64,000 bases of DNA from Microcaldota archaeon (GTDB taxonomy: Archaea; Micrarchaeota; Micrarchaeia; Micrarchaeales; Micrarchaeaceae). Below, one piece after another: positions 16,092 to 24,597 of this stretch (its first letter is position 1; every line of letters begins with the position of its first letter). A model generated the notes under the pieces. That model saw nothing but the letters and a program-made list of their open reading frames with translations. It made no database searches and was not told the origin of the DNA. A program made the position numbers and the translations under genes. The stretch covers positions 1-64,000 of the forward strand of contig JAJYLX010000001.1 in assembly GCA_021787495.1 (NCBI GenBank), written 5' to 3'.

Positions 16092-16763
16092 CTATCCAGT
16101 CACCATGACGTTGCTTACCGTGGTCTCGAACGTGCCGCCCTTCGACGCGACGATCACGCTCTTCTCGCTGTGCATGTTCCCCTCCTTTATGTCCTCGACC
16201 TTGCCCTCCGCGCCGACGTTCACGCCGGCTATGACGACGCATTTCGCGCCCTTCTCGAGCCTGAGCACCGCCCTCACCTTCCTGTCCGTGCCTATGCGCA
16301 CCGAGTCGTTGACCCTGGCCTCGCCGTTACCCCCCACCACGCTGCCGTCGTGGAGGCCGAACATGAGCTTGCCCCCCTTCCCGATGTACTTCCTGACCAG
16401 CTTGTACGTCATCTCGTCGGGCTTCTCGGCCTTCGCGAACACGGACCTGGAGTTGCTGTTTATGCCCACGAGGTAGTGGGCCTCCCCCACGGTTATGACG
16501 TCGCTCAGCCCGACCGGGTACTTGACGTCGCGCACGCGCTTGCCGTCCACGGAGACCTTGCCGTCGTTGAGTATCTTGATCGCGTCGGACGTGGTCCGCG
16601 CCAGGCCCTCGCGCTTCAGGAAGACCACGATCGGCAGGCTCCTCTCCCTGGAATGCCTGCCCGCCCTCGCCTTCATGACGTACTTGCTGTCCTTCCTGTG
16701 GACCCCCATGTACGCCGGCGATTCGAGCGCCTTCATGTGCCTGTCGTTTCCCTTGCTTGCCAT
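16092..16763 (-). CDS. rps4e: ribosomal protein eS4
   Basis: A 223-residue archaeal/eukaryotic small-subunit protein, slightly shorter than the usual 240. It has an S4-like RNA-binding segment (REGLARTTSDAIKILNDG, KVSVDGKRVRDVKYPVGL), the central domain and a C-terminal KOW segment (GGTFETTVSNVMVTG). ATG follows GTGATACC. Confidence 0.94.
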   Translation of the reverse strand: MASKGNDRHMKALESPAYMGVHRKDSKYVMKARAGRHSRERSLPIVVFLKREGLARTTSDAIKILNDGKVSVDGKRVRDVKYPVGLSDVITVGEAHYLVGINSNSRSVFAKAEKPDEMTYKLVRKYIGKGGKLMFGLHDGSVVGGNGEARVNDSVRIGTDRKVRAVLRLEKGAKCVVIAGVNVGAEGKVEDIKEGNMHSEKSVIVASKGGTFETTVSNVMVTG

Positions 16764-16767
16764 GGTA

Positions 16768-17229
16768 TCACGCCGTTGCCTGCGCCGCCAGCTGCGGCGC
16801 CTCCTCAGTCTCCTTCGCCTGCCTCTCGGCCTTGGGCGGCTGCCTCGCCGGCTGCTTCTCGGCCACCGCCTTCACCTTGAGCTTCGCCGCCCTCGCCTTG
16901 TCGGAGAGGTTCAGGTCCGTTATGTAGACGTTGCTGCTGCTTATCGGTATGCTGTACTCCTTGCCGCGCGCGTTCTTCTTCTTTAGCGCGTCTATGAATA
17001 TGCTGCCCCTGCGCATGTTGACCGCCGTGACCTTGCCGGACTTGCCCCTGCTGCCACCGGCCATGACCTTCACCGAGTCGCCCCTCGATATCTGCACCGC
17101 CCTGACCTTGATGCCGAGCTTCTGCCTCAGCTGCCTGTCGAGGTGCGCGTGCACGAAGTGCTGGCGCTGGTGCATGTCCGCGTTGAACCTGAACTTGCGC
17201 TGCTTCCTCGGCTTGCTGCTGCTTATCAT
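16768..17229 (-). CDS. rpl24: ribosomal protein uL24 with extended C-terminus
   Basis: A 153-residue protein. The KOW core is at residues 48-80 (GDSVKVMAGGSRGKSGKVTA); the N-terminus SSSKPRKQRKFRFNADMHQR is the archaeal L24 signature. The last 35 residues are Ala/Lys/Gln/Glu-rich low complexity, similar in style to the tail of eL32. It overlaps uL14 by one base. Confidence 0.94.
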   Translation of the reverse strand: MISSSKPRKQRKFRFNADMHQRQHFVHAHLDRQLRQKLGIKVRAVQISRGDSVKVMAGGSRGKSGKVTAVNMRRGSIFIDALKKKNARGKEYSIPISSSNVYITDLNLSDKARAAKLKVKAVAEKQPARQPPKAERQAKETEEAPQLAAQATA

Positions 17230-17627
17230 CAGACCACCCTCGACGCCACGTTCGCTATCTTCGCGAACCTCGCTATGACCTCCCTGGCTATCGGCCCCTT
17301 GACGGCCGTGCCTATCGGGAGGTTTGTGTCGTTCACCAGTATGGCTGCGTTGTCCTCGAACTTGATGCGCATGCCGTCAGCCCTCCTCATCGGCTGCTTC
17401 TGCCTGATTATTACGGCGCGCACGACCTTCTTGACGTACTGCGGGTTGCCGCTCTTGACGCTGGCGCTGACGAGGTCCCCCACGCCGGACTTGCTGTACC
17501 TGCCCTTGCTGCCCGACTTGCCTATCTTGTTGATTATCATCAGCTTGTAGGCGCCGCTGTTGTCGGCGCACTCGAGCACCGTGCTCGGTATGAGCGTCTT
17601 CGGTATCTTCGTCGCCACGCCCTTCAT
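17229..17627 (-). CDS. rpl14: ribosomal protein uL14
   Basis: A 132-residue protein of normal length. Signature VLECADNSGAYKLMIINKIG, AVIIRQKQPMRRADG, IKFEDNAAILVND. It overlaps uS17 by four bases (coupled translation). Confidence 0.96.
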   Translation of the reverse strand: MKGVATKIPKTLIPSTVLECADNSGAYKLMIINKIGKSGSKGRYSKSGVGDLVSASVKSGNPQYVKKVVRAVIIRQKQPMRRADGMRIKFEDNAAILVNDTNLPIGTAVKGPIAREVIARFAKIANVASRVV

Positions 17628-17920
17628 TCGTGTCCCCCCTTGATTACCTTCGTTATCACGAAAGACTTAGTCTTGCTGAGCCTCCTCGTGTTCGCTATCC
17701 TGACCACGTCGCCCTGCTTCGCGGATATGCAGGCCGGGTTGTACGCCGGTATCCTGCTCGTCTTCCTGAGCGAACGCTCGTACTTGTGCAGGAAGATGCT
17801 GTACTCCCTCTTCACTATGGCCGTCTTCGCGGCCTTCGCGCTGACGACGACGCCGTCGAACTCATAGCCGTGCGTCTTCAGCTGCCCGTGAATCGGGCAC
17901 TTTGGGTCTGTGCATTCCAA
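17624..17920 (-). CDS. rps17: ribosomal protein uS17
   Basis: A 98-residue small-subunit protein with the OB-fold core (FDGVVVSAKAAKTAIVKREY, GDVVRIANTRRLSKTKSF). The N-terminus has an archaeal Cys/His pattern (CTDPKCPIHG). GTGATCG upstream of the ATG acts as ribosome-binding site. Confidence 0.95.
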   Translation of the reverse strand: MECTDPKCPIHGQLKTHGYEFDGVVVSAKAAKTAIVKREYSIFLHKYERSLRKTSRIPAYNPACISAKQGDVVRIANTRRLSKTKSFVITKVIKGGHE

Positions 17921-17957
17921 ACGATCACTTCACTTCCAGCTCCAGGACAGGACTAGC

Positions 17958-18248
17958 TCATAGATGCCTCTTCCTGTAGTATTTCATGCTTTTCTCTATA
18001 CGCTCGTAAGGACGAAAAGCAATCTCGTTGCCGTGAACTGTAAATACCTTTTTGTCAGCAATGAATTTAAATGTTGATATTCTCTTGCTTATCCTCCTCT
18101 CGCCCTGTTTTGTGGCTATCACGAGCGTGTTCTTGGTCTCGTCGACGACAACGCCGCTTATGCCCCTCTGCGACCTGTCGCGGCTGTCCGCCACCCTCGC
18201 CCTCAGGCCTATCAGCTCGTGCAGCACTATGTTCCTGTTGTCGTACAC
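17958..18248 (-). CDS. rnp1: RNase P protein component 1 (Rpp29/Pop4)
   Basis: A 96-residue Sm-like barrel protein of archaeal RNase P, which matures tRNA 5' ends together with RNase P RNA. Features: NIVLHELIGLRARVADS, QRGISGVVVDETKNTLVI and the C-terminal PYERIEKSMKYYRKRH. It opens the ribosomal cluster here; in many archaea uL22, uS3 and uL29 come before it. The start is GTG at 18248, with a TTAATT box about 25 bases upstream suggesting a leaderless start of the operon transcript. Confidence 0.93.
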   Translation of the reverse strand: MYDNRNIVLHELIGLRARVADSRDRSQRGISGVVVDETKNTLVIATKQGERRISKRISTFKFIADKKVFTVHGNEIAFRPYERIEKSMKYYRKRHL

Positions 18249-18312
18249 CCGTCCATATCTGCCGGCAACAATTAAGAACCCTCGCAGGGAGGGAGAAAAG
18301 CGGAACTGCGGG

Positions 18313-19533
18313 TCACTTCACGGTGACCCTGTCGGCTATGTTCGTTATCCTGTCTATGTCGTAGTTGACCACGGTGCCGTAGTTCGTCCTGATGGCGATT
18401 ATGCCGTTCCCGGGAAGCACCTTCACTATCCTGCCGATGTAGGCGCCTATGTCGTTTATCACGACCTTGCCCTTCATCCTGGCGCCCTTTATCGCCATCC
18501 TCCTCAGGTGCGCGCTGAACAGCGAGATGCCGTAGCCGGCCACTATAGTAATTATGCTGTAGAGCAGCAGCTCCCAGAAGTATATCTGGCCGATGAACCA
18601 CGCGGCCGTGAGGTAGAGCAGCACTATGCCCATGACCCCGTACCCGATGTACGAGCCCTCGCGTATGGCCTTGTAGCGCAGCCTCCTCGCCTCCAGGTCT
18701 ATTATCCTCCCCGCGACGTAGAGCGCGAGGCTTATCGGGAGTATCAGTATGAAGCCCTCTATGGCATACGAGACTATGCTCACCGCGTCAGAGCTCGTCT
18801 TCGCGGCGTAGGCGTAGCTGCCGTAGGCGACGACGAGCGCTATCACGAAGAAGAGTATGCTCCCCACGTAGAATATGAAGCTGAGGCGCTCGATGCTGAA
18901 CCCGAGGCCGCGGAAGCTGTAGCTGATCCTGTCCTCCAGGCCTACGCCCTTTATCACAAGGTACAGGCCTATCAGCGCGACCGGGGGCTGCCATCCGTAG
19001 TTGAGGTAGTAGCTGATCGCGAAGAGAAGCATTATGACGGCCGGCACCCCGAAGACTATGCGCGCGTAGTGCGGCTCCTTGAGCTTCTCCAGTATCGCGA
19101 AGTAGGTGTTCTCGAGCTGCTCGGCCTGCTTCATGCGCACGATGTCGACGCTGTTGACCTTTATCCTGTTCTTCAGCAGCGGCAGTATCCGCGAGTCGCT
19201 CGCCCCGTCCGTGACGAGCACGCACGCGTCGACCTTGAACCTGTCTATGACTATCTCCATCTGCCTTGAGAGCTCCGCGTCGGCGACGTATCCCTCCCTC
19301 TCCGCTCCGGTGAGCGTCGCGACCCTCACGCCGTATCCCTGCCTCTTGAGCTCGTCGTACTTGCGCACGGCCTCGAACATCGTGTTCGCGTCCGTGTCCT
19401 GCGGGTCCTTGAGCGCCAGCGCCGCGGCCGCCTTGAGGTTCTCCTCCCTTCCCAGCACCGGTCCCGTTACTCTCGTCTTCCTGTACAGGTCGTTGTCTAT
19501 GTCGACTGCCAGTACGAGAACCCTTTCCTGCAT
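18313..19533 (-). CDS. DUF373-family membrane protein
   Basis: A 406-residue protein of the archaeal DUF373 family. The N-terminal soluble part (1-155) starts LVLAVDIDNDLYRKT and includes VLVTDGASDSRILP, resembling a nucleotide or phosphate-binding Rossmann-like domain. Six or seven membrane segments follow (about 160-350), then a C-terminal small beta domain (KVVINDIGAYIGRIVKVL), which may be a mechanosensitive-channel-like beta fold. Function of the family is unknown. It is often found near core information genes in archaea. Confidence 0.85.
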   Translation of the reverse strand: MQERVLVLAVDIDNDLYRKTRVTGPVLGREENLKAAAALALKDPQDTDANTMFEAVRKYDELKRQGYGVRVATLTGAEREGYVADAELSRQMEIVIDRFKVDACVLVTDGASDSRILPLLKNRIKVNSVDIVRMKQAEQLENTYFAILEKLKEPHYARIVFGVPAVIMLLFAISYYLNYGWQPPVALIGLYLVIKGVGLEDRISYSFRGLGFSIERLSFIFYVGSILFFVIALVVAYGSYAYAAKTSSDAVSIVSYAIEGFILILPISLALYVAGRIIDLEARRLRYKAIREGSYIGYGVMGIVLLYLTAAWFIGQIYFWELLLYSIITIVAGYGISLFSAHLRRMAIKGARMKGKVVINDIGAYIGRIVKVLPGNGIIAIRTNYGTVVNYDIDRITNIADRVTVK

Positions 19534-19686
19534 GGCGCCACTCTCGTAACCTGCTCAATGCAGTAATAAAAAGCTATCCCAGGCGTACGTGGATGGGCGA
19601 TGCCCTTCCGCGCGCCGGCGCGCCAGGATCCGCCGCGCCCTCCGAAAGCCTTATCTATCTGGAAAGAGATTGGGTTGCGTGGTCGA

Positions 19687-20229
19687 ATGACGATGATCTC
19701 CGGCTCCAGGAAAAACACGCGCATATTGCTGGTAGAGAACAACGCCGAGCTGCGGAAGGGCAGCATGGCGAACGTGCCGGAATCCGTAACCGATCCGTGG
19801 TTCGTGGAGAACGTCTGGAGGTCGGGGCTCGTGGTTGCCATGTCGGGCGAGAAGATGCCGAGGCAGATCGGGCTGTACGAGGTCGACCCGAACCAGGAAG
19901 TCATAACCGCCGTAAACCAGGAGGAGTTCAACTCCCTCTCCCACCTCAGGAGGATGATGGTCCTGCGTTCCGCGATAGGGTTCGCCGAGAGCGGCATGGA
20001 CGTCAGCATGCGCGTGGGCCCGCTCGGAGACGGGTCCGAGAACAGCAACCTTCCCGCGATAATACTCTTCGGCGGCGGCCTCCCGCAGTGGGCGGCGGTG
20101 CGCGAGGACTACAAGCGCACGGACATACCGCCGCTCGCAAAGGACGAGTACATCGTGCTCGTCTCCCCACGCGGTGGCGAGACCGTCATAAAGCCCGAGA
20201 AGGGCATGAAGATCGAGATCCGGCGCTGA
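19687..20229 (+). CDS. conserved-looking protein of unknown function
   Basis: A 180-residue soluble protein. I start it at ATG 19687 because a TTATCTAT box lies about 33 bases upstream and the 29 residues before it look like frame read-through. It has alternating strands and helices (RILLVENNAEL, SGLVVAMSGEKMPRQIGLYEV, AIILFGGGLPQWAAVREDY). The pattern of a beta-rich N-terminus and GGG loop does not match a family I can name. It lies upstream of the diadenylate cyclase-like gene. Confidence 0.7.
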   Translation: MTMISGSRKNTRILLVENNAELRKGSMANVPESVTDPWFVENVWRSGLVVAMSGEKMPRQIGLYEVDPNQEVITAVNQEEFNSLSHLRRMMVLRSAIGFAESGMDVSMRVGPLGDGSENSNLPAIILFGGGLPQWAAVREDYKRTDIPPLAKDEYIVLVSPRGGETVIKPEKGMKIEIRR

Positions 20230-20331
20230 GCTGCGCCCCCGTCGCCGCGCTTATACGCCGCGACACAGCCGCGCTGTTCCGCAAATGCGGCGCGCACACA
20301 AGGAATATAAACCTTTTTCGAGCACCTTCTA

Positions 20332-21006
20332 ATGGCGACGCAGTTGAGGGACCTGAGCGCGAATGCGGTAGTGGACGCCTGCCTGAAGATGAGCTACAAC
20401 CAGCCGGAGGGCTGCCTCTTCGTCGTGGAGCTCGAGGGCACGAGGGGCTACTACGAGCAGTCGAACATGCAGATATTCAGGAAGAGCGGCCGCAGGCTGT
20501 CCGTGCTCAGGGAGGGCGACAACGTCATAATAAGGAAGCTCGCCAGCCTCGACGGCGCGATGATAGTCAACAAGGAGGGGGAGCTGCTGCAGGTCGGCGC
20601 TACGCTCACGCACTCAAGGAACTTCCTGAGCCACGGCAAGCGCCACGCGTTCGCCCTCGGCACCAGCGCCTACTCCCCGAACCTCGTCTGCATCCTCGCG
20701 AGCGAGGAGGACAGGCACATACGCACCTTCAGGGAGGGCTACCTGGTCGCGAGCATAAACTCGGAGACGCACATGCCCGTGACGACGACCAACAAGGTCG
20801 TGGAACTGCTCACCTCAAGGGTGACGAGCTTGGTCATAGCCAGCGGCATAGCGGCCAGCCTCCTCACGGTCAACCCGATACCCGCCATAGTCACCATAAG
20901 CGGCACGCAGGTCATAACGTTCGAGGGATTCGAGAAGGTCAGGGAGTTCTTCATAGGGAAGCGTTCCCAGCAGGACCAGCGCCAGCAGCTGCTGGCGAAG
21001 GCATAA
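20332..21006 (+). CDS. diadenylate cyclase-like (DAC) protein
   Basis: A 224-residue protein with a DisA_N-type domain at about 65-140, the fold that makes c-di-AMP from two ATP. The DGA motif is at 74-76 (LDGAMIVNKEG), the usual GxRHRAA motif appears as GKRHAFALG (102-110), and the following SEE is present. The second Arg of RHR is replaced by Ala, which may lower activity. Archaeal DacZ enzymes are similar in size. A hydrophobic stretch at 167-190 may be buried or membrane-associated. It has its own TATA box (AATATAAAC, near 20305) and a leaderless ATG. Confidence 0.8.
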   Translation: MATQLRDLSANAVVDACLKMSYNQPEGCLFVVELEGTRGYYEQSNMQIFRKSGRRLSVLREGDNVIIRKLASLDGAMIVNKEGELLQVGATLTHSRNFLSHGKRHAFALGTSAYSPNLVCILASEEDRHIRTFREGYLVASINSETHMPVTTTNKVVELLTSRVTSLVIASGIAASLLTVNPIPAIVTISGTQVITFEGFEKVREFFIGKRSQQDQRQQLLAKA

Positions 21007-21034
21007 ATTCGTTCCATGCGCAGTAGGCGCGTCT

Positions 21035-22750
21035 GTGACGAGAGTGGTCAGGTTGGGCGCAAGCGGATCCGCCGGAGGGCAGTGGTCCAGTTCCGCGCAT
21101 TCGCTGCACGCCTTCGCGCTCCGCCATTCCGGCGCGTTCGTGCTCGCGGCGATAATCGCGCTCGCGCTGGCGCTCGCGGCCTCGCACCACACCGGCACGA
21201 GCTGGCTGGGCGGCTCGGACAACTTCATCTACACCTTCTCGGCCGCGCAGGTGTCGCACGGCAGCCTGGCGACGCTGCCGTGCTGCGGCGAGGACAACGT
21301 CAAGTACCTGCTGTACTTCGGCATCTCGCTCTTCTACAACGGCCTGTTCGGGTACACGCCGCTCACGCAGTCGATGTTCGGCCTGCTCTGCATGGCGCTC
21401 ACCGTGGTCTCGGTGTACCTGATCGGGAAGAGGGTCTACGGCGCCAAGGCGGGCCTCGCGGCCGCGTTCGTCTACCCTATCATACCCCTCGTCTCCATAG
21501 AGAGCACGGGCGCGGGGGACAGCGTACCGATGGCCTTCCTCGCGACGCTCTCGATACTGCTCATAGTCTACGCGATGCCGCGCCCGGGCCGCAGGCCGCC
21601 CGCCGGCTGCCCCGCCGGCGGGAGCATCCTCCTTGCGCTGTCGGGGTTCGTCGCAGTGGTCAACTTCCTCATAGTGCCCGAGGCGACGATAGGGTTCATG
21701 ATATCCGCCGTGCTAGTGCTGTACCTGCTGCTGACCAGGAGGGTCACCGGGCCCGGCCTCGCCCTCTTTCTCGTCGGGTCGCTGCTCGGCGCGGCCGCGA
21801 TAATGGGGGTTTCGCAGTCATTCAACGGCAGCCCCCTCTACATATTCGCCACCGACATGCGGTCGTTCGACGTCGCCTACACCATGCAGCCGTTCGCGAC
21901 GTACATGCAGTTCATGTTCCCGGAGAACGTGGTGCAGAAGACGCTCTCGCTCGCCGGCCCCGCGCTTCCCGGCACGTACGCCGCGCTCCTATGGAGCTAC
22001 TTCGCCCCGCTGGGCGGCTACCAGCAGCTCGAGTTCGGCTACATCGGCTATGCGCTCGCCGCCGCGGCCGCGTACCTGATAGCAACGAGGGAGAGGAGGG
22101 CCGCCCTCCCAGCCTTCTGGTTCTCCTTCGCATTCCTCTACCTGAGCTTCGGCTCGCAGGGCATAACCAGGTACATACCGCTCTTCGCCGAGCAGAGGTT
22201 CCTCGTGCTGCTCTGCCCCGCCATCGCGCTGCTGGTGGGCATCGCCGCGGCGAGGTTCGCGTCCGGGTTCGGGCGCCCGGCCGTACGGGCGGCCGCCTGG
22301 GCGGCGGTGCTGGCCCTGCTGGCGGCGCTGCTCTGCTCCTCGGCCGCCAACATAATCGCGGTCGATACCGCGCAGTACTATTTCACGGAGCCGATGATGC
22401 AGACCGCCCAGTACGTCAATTCGCTTCCGTACAACGCGACGGTCTTCACCACCAGCGCCATAGAATGGGAGGTCTTCACGGACCAGGCGCACACGGTCCT
22501 CATGCGCATGCGGCCGATAGCGGACGCCGGGTCGTGCGGGCAGGCGCTGTCCGCGGCCGGCGCGCATCACGGCGACTACGTCGTGGACAACCTGGACGCC
22601 CCCGGAGGCCCCCCGAACCTCTCGGCCTGCGGCCTGGAGACGGTCTTCTCCCCGGGCGTGCCCCGATGGCTGCTCGGCCAGACGCTGTTCGGCGGGCAGC
22701 CGAACTTCTGGAACGTCGCGGTCTACAGGTACGTCAGTACCAGCCCCTAG
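21035..22750 (+). CDS. GT-C glycosyltransferase-like membrane protein
   Basis: A 571-residue polytopic protein with about 11-12 membrane segments and an outside C-terminal domain. The first outside loop carries an acidic motif (WLGGSDNFIYTFSA) where GT-C enzymes such as PMT and ArnT have their catalytic Asp. Lipid-linked sugar would be the donor, used for glycosylation of surface proteins; the window holds several with many sequons. GTG start at 21035, about 30 bases after CATAAATT. It overlaps the end of gdhA (convergent) by 17 bases. Confidence 0.75.
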   Translation: MTRVVRLGASGSAGGQWSSSAHSLHAFALRHSGAFVLAAIIALALALAASHHTGTSWLGGSDNFIYTFSAAQVSHGSLATLPCCGEDNVKYLLYFGISLFYNGLFGYTPLTQSMFGLLCMALTVVSVYLIGKRVYGAKAGLAAAFVYPIIPLVSIESTGAGDSVPMAFLATLSILLIVYAMPRPGRRPPAGCPAGGSILLALSGFVAVVNFLIVPEATIGFMISAVLVLYLLLTRRVTGPGLALFLVGSLLGAAAIMGVSQSFNGSPLYIFATDMRSFDVAYTMQPFATYMQFMFPENVVQKTLSLAGPALPGTYAALLWSYFAPLGGYQQLEFGYIGYALAAAAAYLIATRERRAALPAFWFSFAFLYLSFGSQGITRYIPLFAEQRFLVLLCPAIALLVGIAAARFASGFGRPAVRAAAWAAVLALLAALLCSSAANIIAVDTAQYYFTEPMMQTAQYVNSLPYNATVFTTSAIEWEVFTDQAHTVLMRMRPIADAGSCGQALSAAGAHHGDYVVDNLDAPGGPPNLSACGLETVFSPGVPRWLLGQTLFGGQPNFWNVAVYRYVSTSP

Positions 22751-23990
22751 CCTTCATCGCCGCGGCCACCCTCCCTATGGCGATCGTGTACGCGGCCATG
22801 CGGTAGTTGATCTTCCTGCCCTTGTGCTCCCTCTGCGCGTTCACGACGTCGCGGAAGGAGCGCGTTATTATCGTGTCCAGCCTGCTGTAGACGTCCTCCT
22901 TCGTCCAGTAGTACCCAGATATGTTCTGCGCCCACTCGAAGTACGAGACTATGACGCCCCCGGAGTTGACGAGGAAGTCCGGCATGCTCGGTATGCCGCG
23001 CTCGAACAGGATCTTGTCCGCCTCGGGGGTGACGGGCCCGTTCGCCAGCTCGAGCACCATCTTCGCCCTCACCTTGTCGGCGTTGGCCTTGGTTATCTGG
23101 TTCTCTATGGCCGCCGGTATGAGCACGTCGACGTCCAGGTCGAGCAGCTCCTCGTTGGTTATCTTCTGCCCTCCCCTGTAGTCGTCCACGGAGCCCTTCG
23201 CCTTCGCCTCCTGCAGCTTCTTGTAGTCGAGGCCGCCAGGGCTGTACACGCCCCCGCCGGAATCGCTTATCGCCACGACCTTCGACCCGAACATCTTGGT
23301 GACGAGGTCGAGCGCGAAATGCCCCGCGTTCCCGAAGCCCTGCACCGCCACCCTCGCCTTCCTGAGGTTCATCTTCCTGAGCTTCGCGGCCTCGCGGAGG
23401 ACGTACATGCCCCCGACGGCCGTGGAGTCGAACCTGCCCTGCGAGCCCCAGAGCTCGAGCGGCTTTCCGGTGATCATCCCGAACTCGTCGCGCCCGTGCA
23501 TCTTGCTGTACTCGTCGGCCATCCACGCCATTATCTGCGGGTTGGTATAGACGTCCGGCGCCGGCACGTCCGTGTGCGGGCCCACGAAGCTGCCTATCGA
23601 GCGGATGTACTGCCTCGAGAGGGCCTCGAGGTCAGTCTCTGACATCCTCTTGGTGTCGACTATCACCCCGCCCTTCGCCCCGCCGAACGGTATGTCGGCG
23701 AGCGCGCACTTCCACGTCATCCACGCGGCGAGCGCCTTCACGGTGTCGATGTTCTCCGCGGGGTGGAACCTTATGCCGCCCTTCCCCGGGCCCCTCGCGT
23801 TGTTGTAGAGCACGCGGAAGCCCGTGAACTCCTTCGTTGCGCCGCTGTGCATCCTTACCGGGAAGTTCACCGTGACGCTCTGCATCGGCTCCCTCAGCAT
23901 CGCGTGCACCTGCTTGTCCAGGTCCATTATCTCGGCAGCCTCGTCGAGCTGTATCTGCGCTATCTTGAAGGGGTCGAGCTCTTCAGCCAT
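22734..23990 (-). CDS. gdhA: glutamate dehydrogenase
   Basis: A 418-residue enzyme interconverting glutamate and 2-oxoglutarate plus ammonia. Substrate site: GPGKGGIRFHP and PFGGAKGGV, containing the catalytic Lys, followed by the Asp in VPAPDVYTN. Nucleotide-binding fold with VQGFGNAGHFAL and Asp at the end of the next strand (AISDSGG), which suggests NAD preference. Length fits the hexameric archaeal type. ATG follows TGTGATACT. Confidence 0.96.
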   Translation of the reverse strand: MAEELDPFKIAQIQLDEAAEIMDLDKQVHAMLREPMQSVTVNFPVRMHSGATKEFTGFRVLYNNARGPGKGGIRFHPAENIDTVKALAAWMTWKCALADIPFGGAKGGVIVDTKRMSETDLEALSRQYIRSIGSFVGPHTDVPAPDVYTNPQIMAWMADEYSKMHGRDEFGMITGKPLELWGSQGRFDSTAVGGMYVLREAAKLRKMNLRKARVAVQGFGNAGHFALDLVTKMFGSKVVAISDSGGGVYSPGGLDYKKLQEAKAKGSVDDYRGGQKITNEELLDLDVDVLIPAAIENQITKANADKVRAKMVLELANGPVTPEADKILFERGIPSMPDFLVNSGGVIVSYFEWAQNISGYYWTKEDVYSRLDTIITRSFRDVVNAQREHKGRKINYRMAAYTIAIGRVAAAMKARGWY

Positions 23991-24052
23991 AGTATCACAA
24001 GCCTACAAACCACTGCTCAATTATTTATACTCTTACAATGCTTATCGGTATC

Positions 24053-24538
24053 ATGCCGTCAACATCGAGGGTCGCGGCCGCCCAGACGGTCGCCTCCCTG
24101 TTCGTCGTCGCGTTCATCTATGTCGCGCTCTCGGCCAGGCAGCCCGCGCCCGGCCTACCGGCATCGTTTGCCGTCTCGGGCCACAGCTTCGACTTCAGCG
24201 CCTACGCCGTGACGCAGCAGCAGCAGGAGCAGGGCCTGATGAACCAGACAGTGACGAACGGCACGTTCATGCTCTTCGTCTTCTCCAAGCCATCGATATA
24301 CCGGTTCTGGATGTACGACACCTACGACGCCCTCGACATCATCTGGCTGAACGGGACGCGGGACGGCGCGACCGTGGTCTACGTCGCGGCGAACGCGCAG
24401 CCGTGCGTAAACGCGCCGCAGCAGGACTGCGCGGTATACGCGCCGGACGCGGCGGCGAACTACGTCATAGAGGCGAAGGCGGGGTTCGCGCCTGCCTACG
24501 GGATCGGGGTCGGCACGCGTGTCTCGTTCGCGCGCTGA
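24053..24538 (+). CDS. DUF192 protein with membrane anchor
   Basis: A 161-residue protein with an N-terminal hydrophobic anchor (about 8-27) and an outside DUF192 domain: QQEQGLMNQT, FVFSKPSIYRFWMYDT, DIIWLNG and ending with ATNYVIE-like AANYVIEAKAGF. DUF192 proteins are small beta-barrels of unknown function, common in secreted form in archaea. A TTATTTATA box at 24021-24029 puts the transcription start near 24050, which favours ATG 24053 over ATG 24038. Confidence 0.8.
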   Translation: MPSTSRVAAAQTVASLFVVAFIYVALSARQPAPGLPASFAVSGHSFDFSAYAVTQQQQEQGLMNQTVTNGTFMLFVFSKPSIYRFWMYDTYDALDIIWLNGTRDGATVVYVAANAQPCVNAPQQDCAVYAPDAAANYVIEAKAGFAPAYGIGVGTRVSFAR

Positions 24539-24597
24539 TCAATCGTCGAGGCCTGAAGGAATGAATAAATATTTAGTCAGGAGGTAAGATAGTGTAG

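Noticed and set aside
19600-19686. N-terminal extension of the unknown protein at 19687
   Set aside because: The extra 29 residues lie upstream of the likely transcription start set by the TATTCT-like box and are Pro/Arg-rich read-through.
21016-22806. 596-residue frame overlapping the glycosyltransferase gene
   Set aside because: Arg/His/Gly-rich composition typical of a shifted frame; the alternative frame has clear membrane segments.
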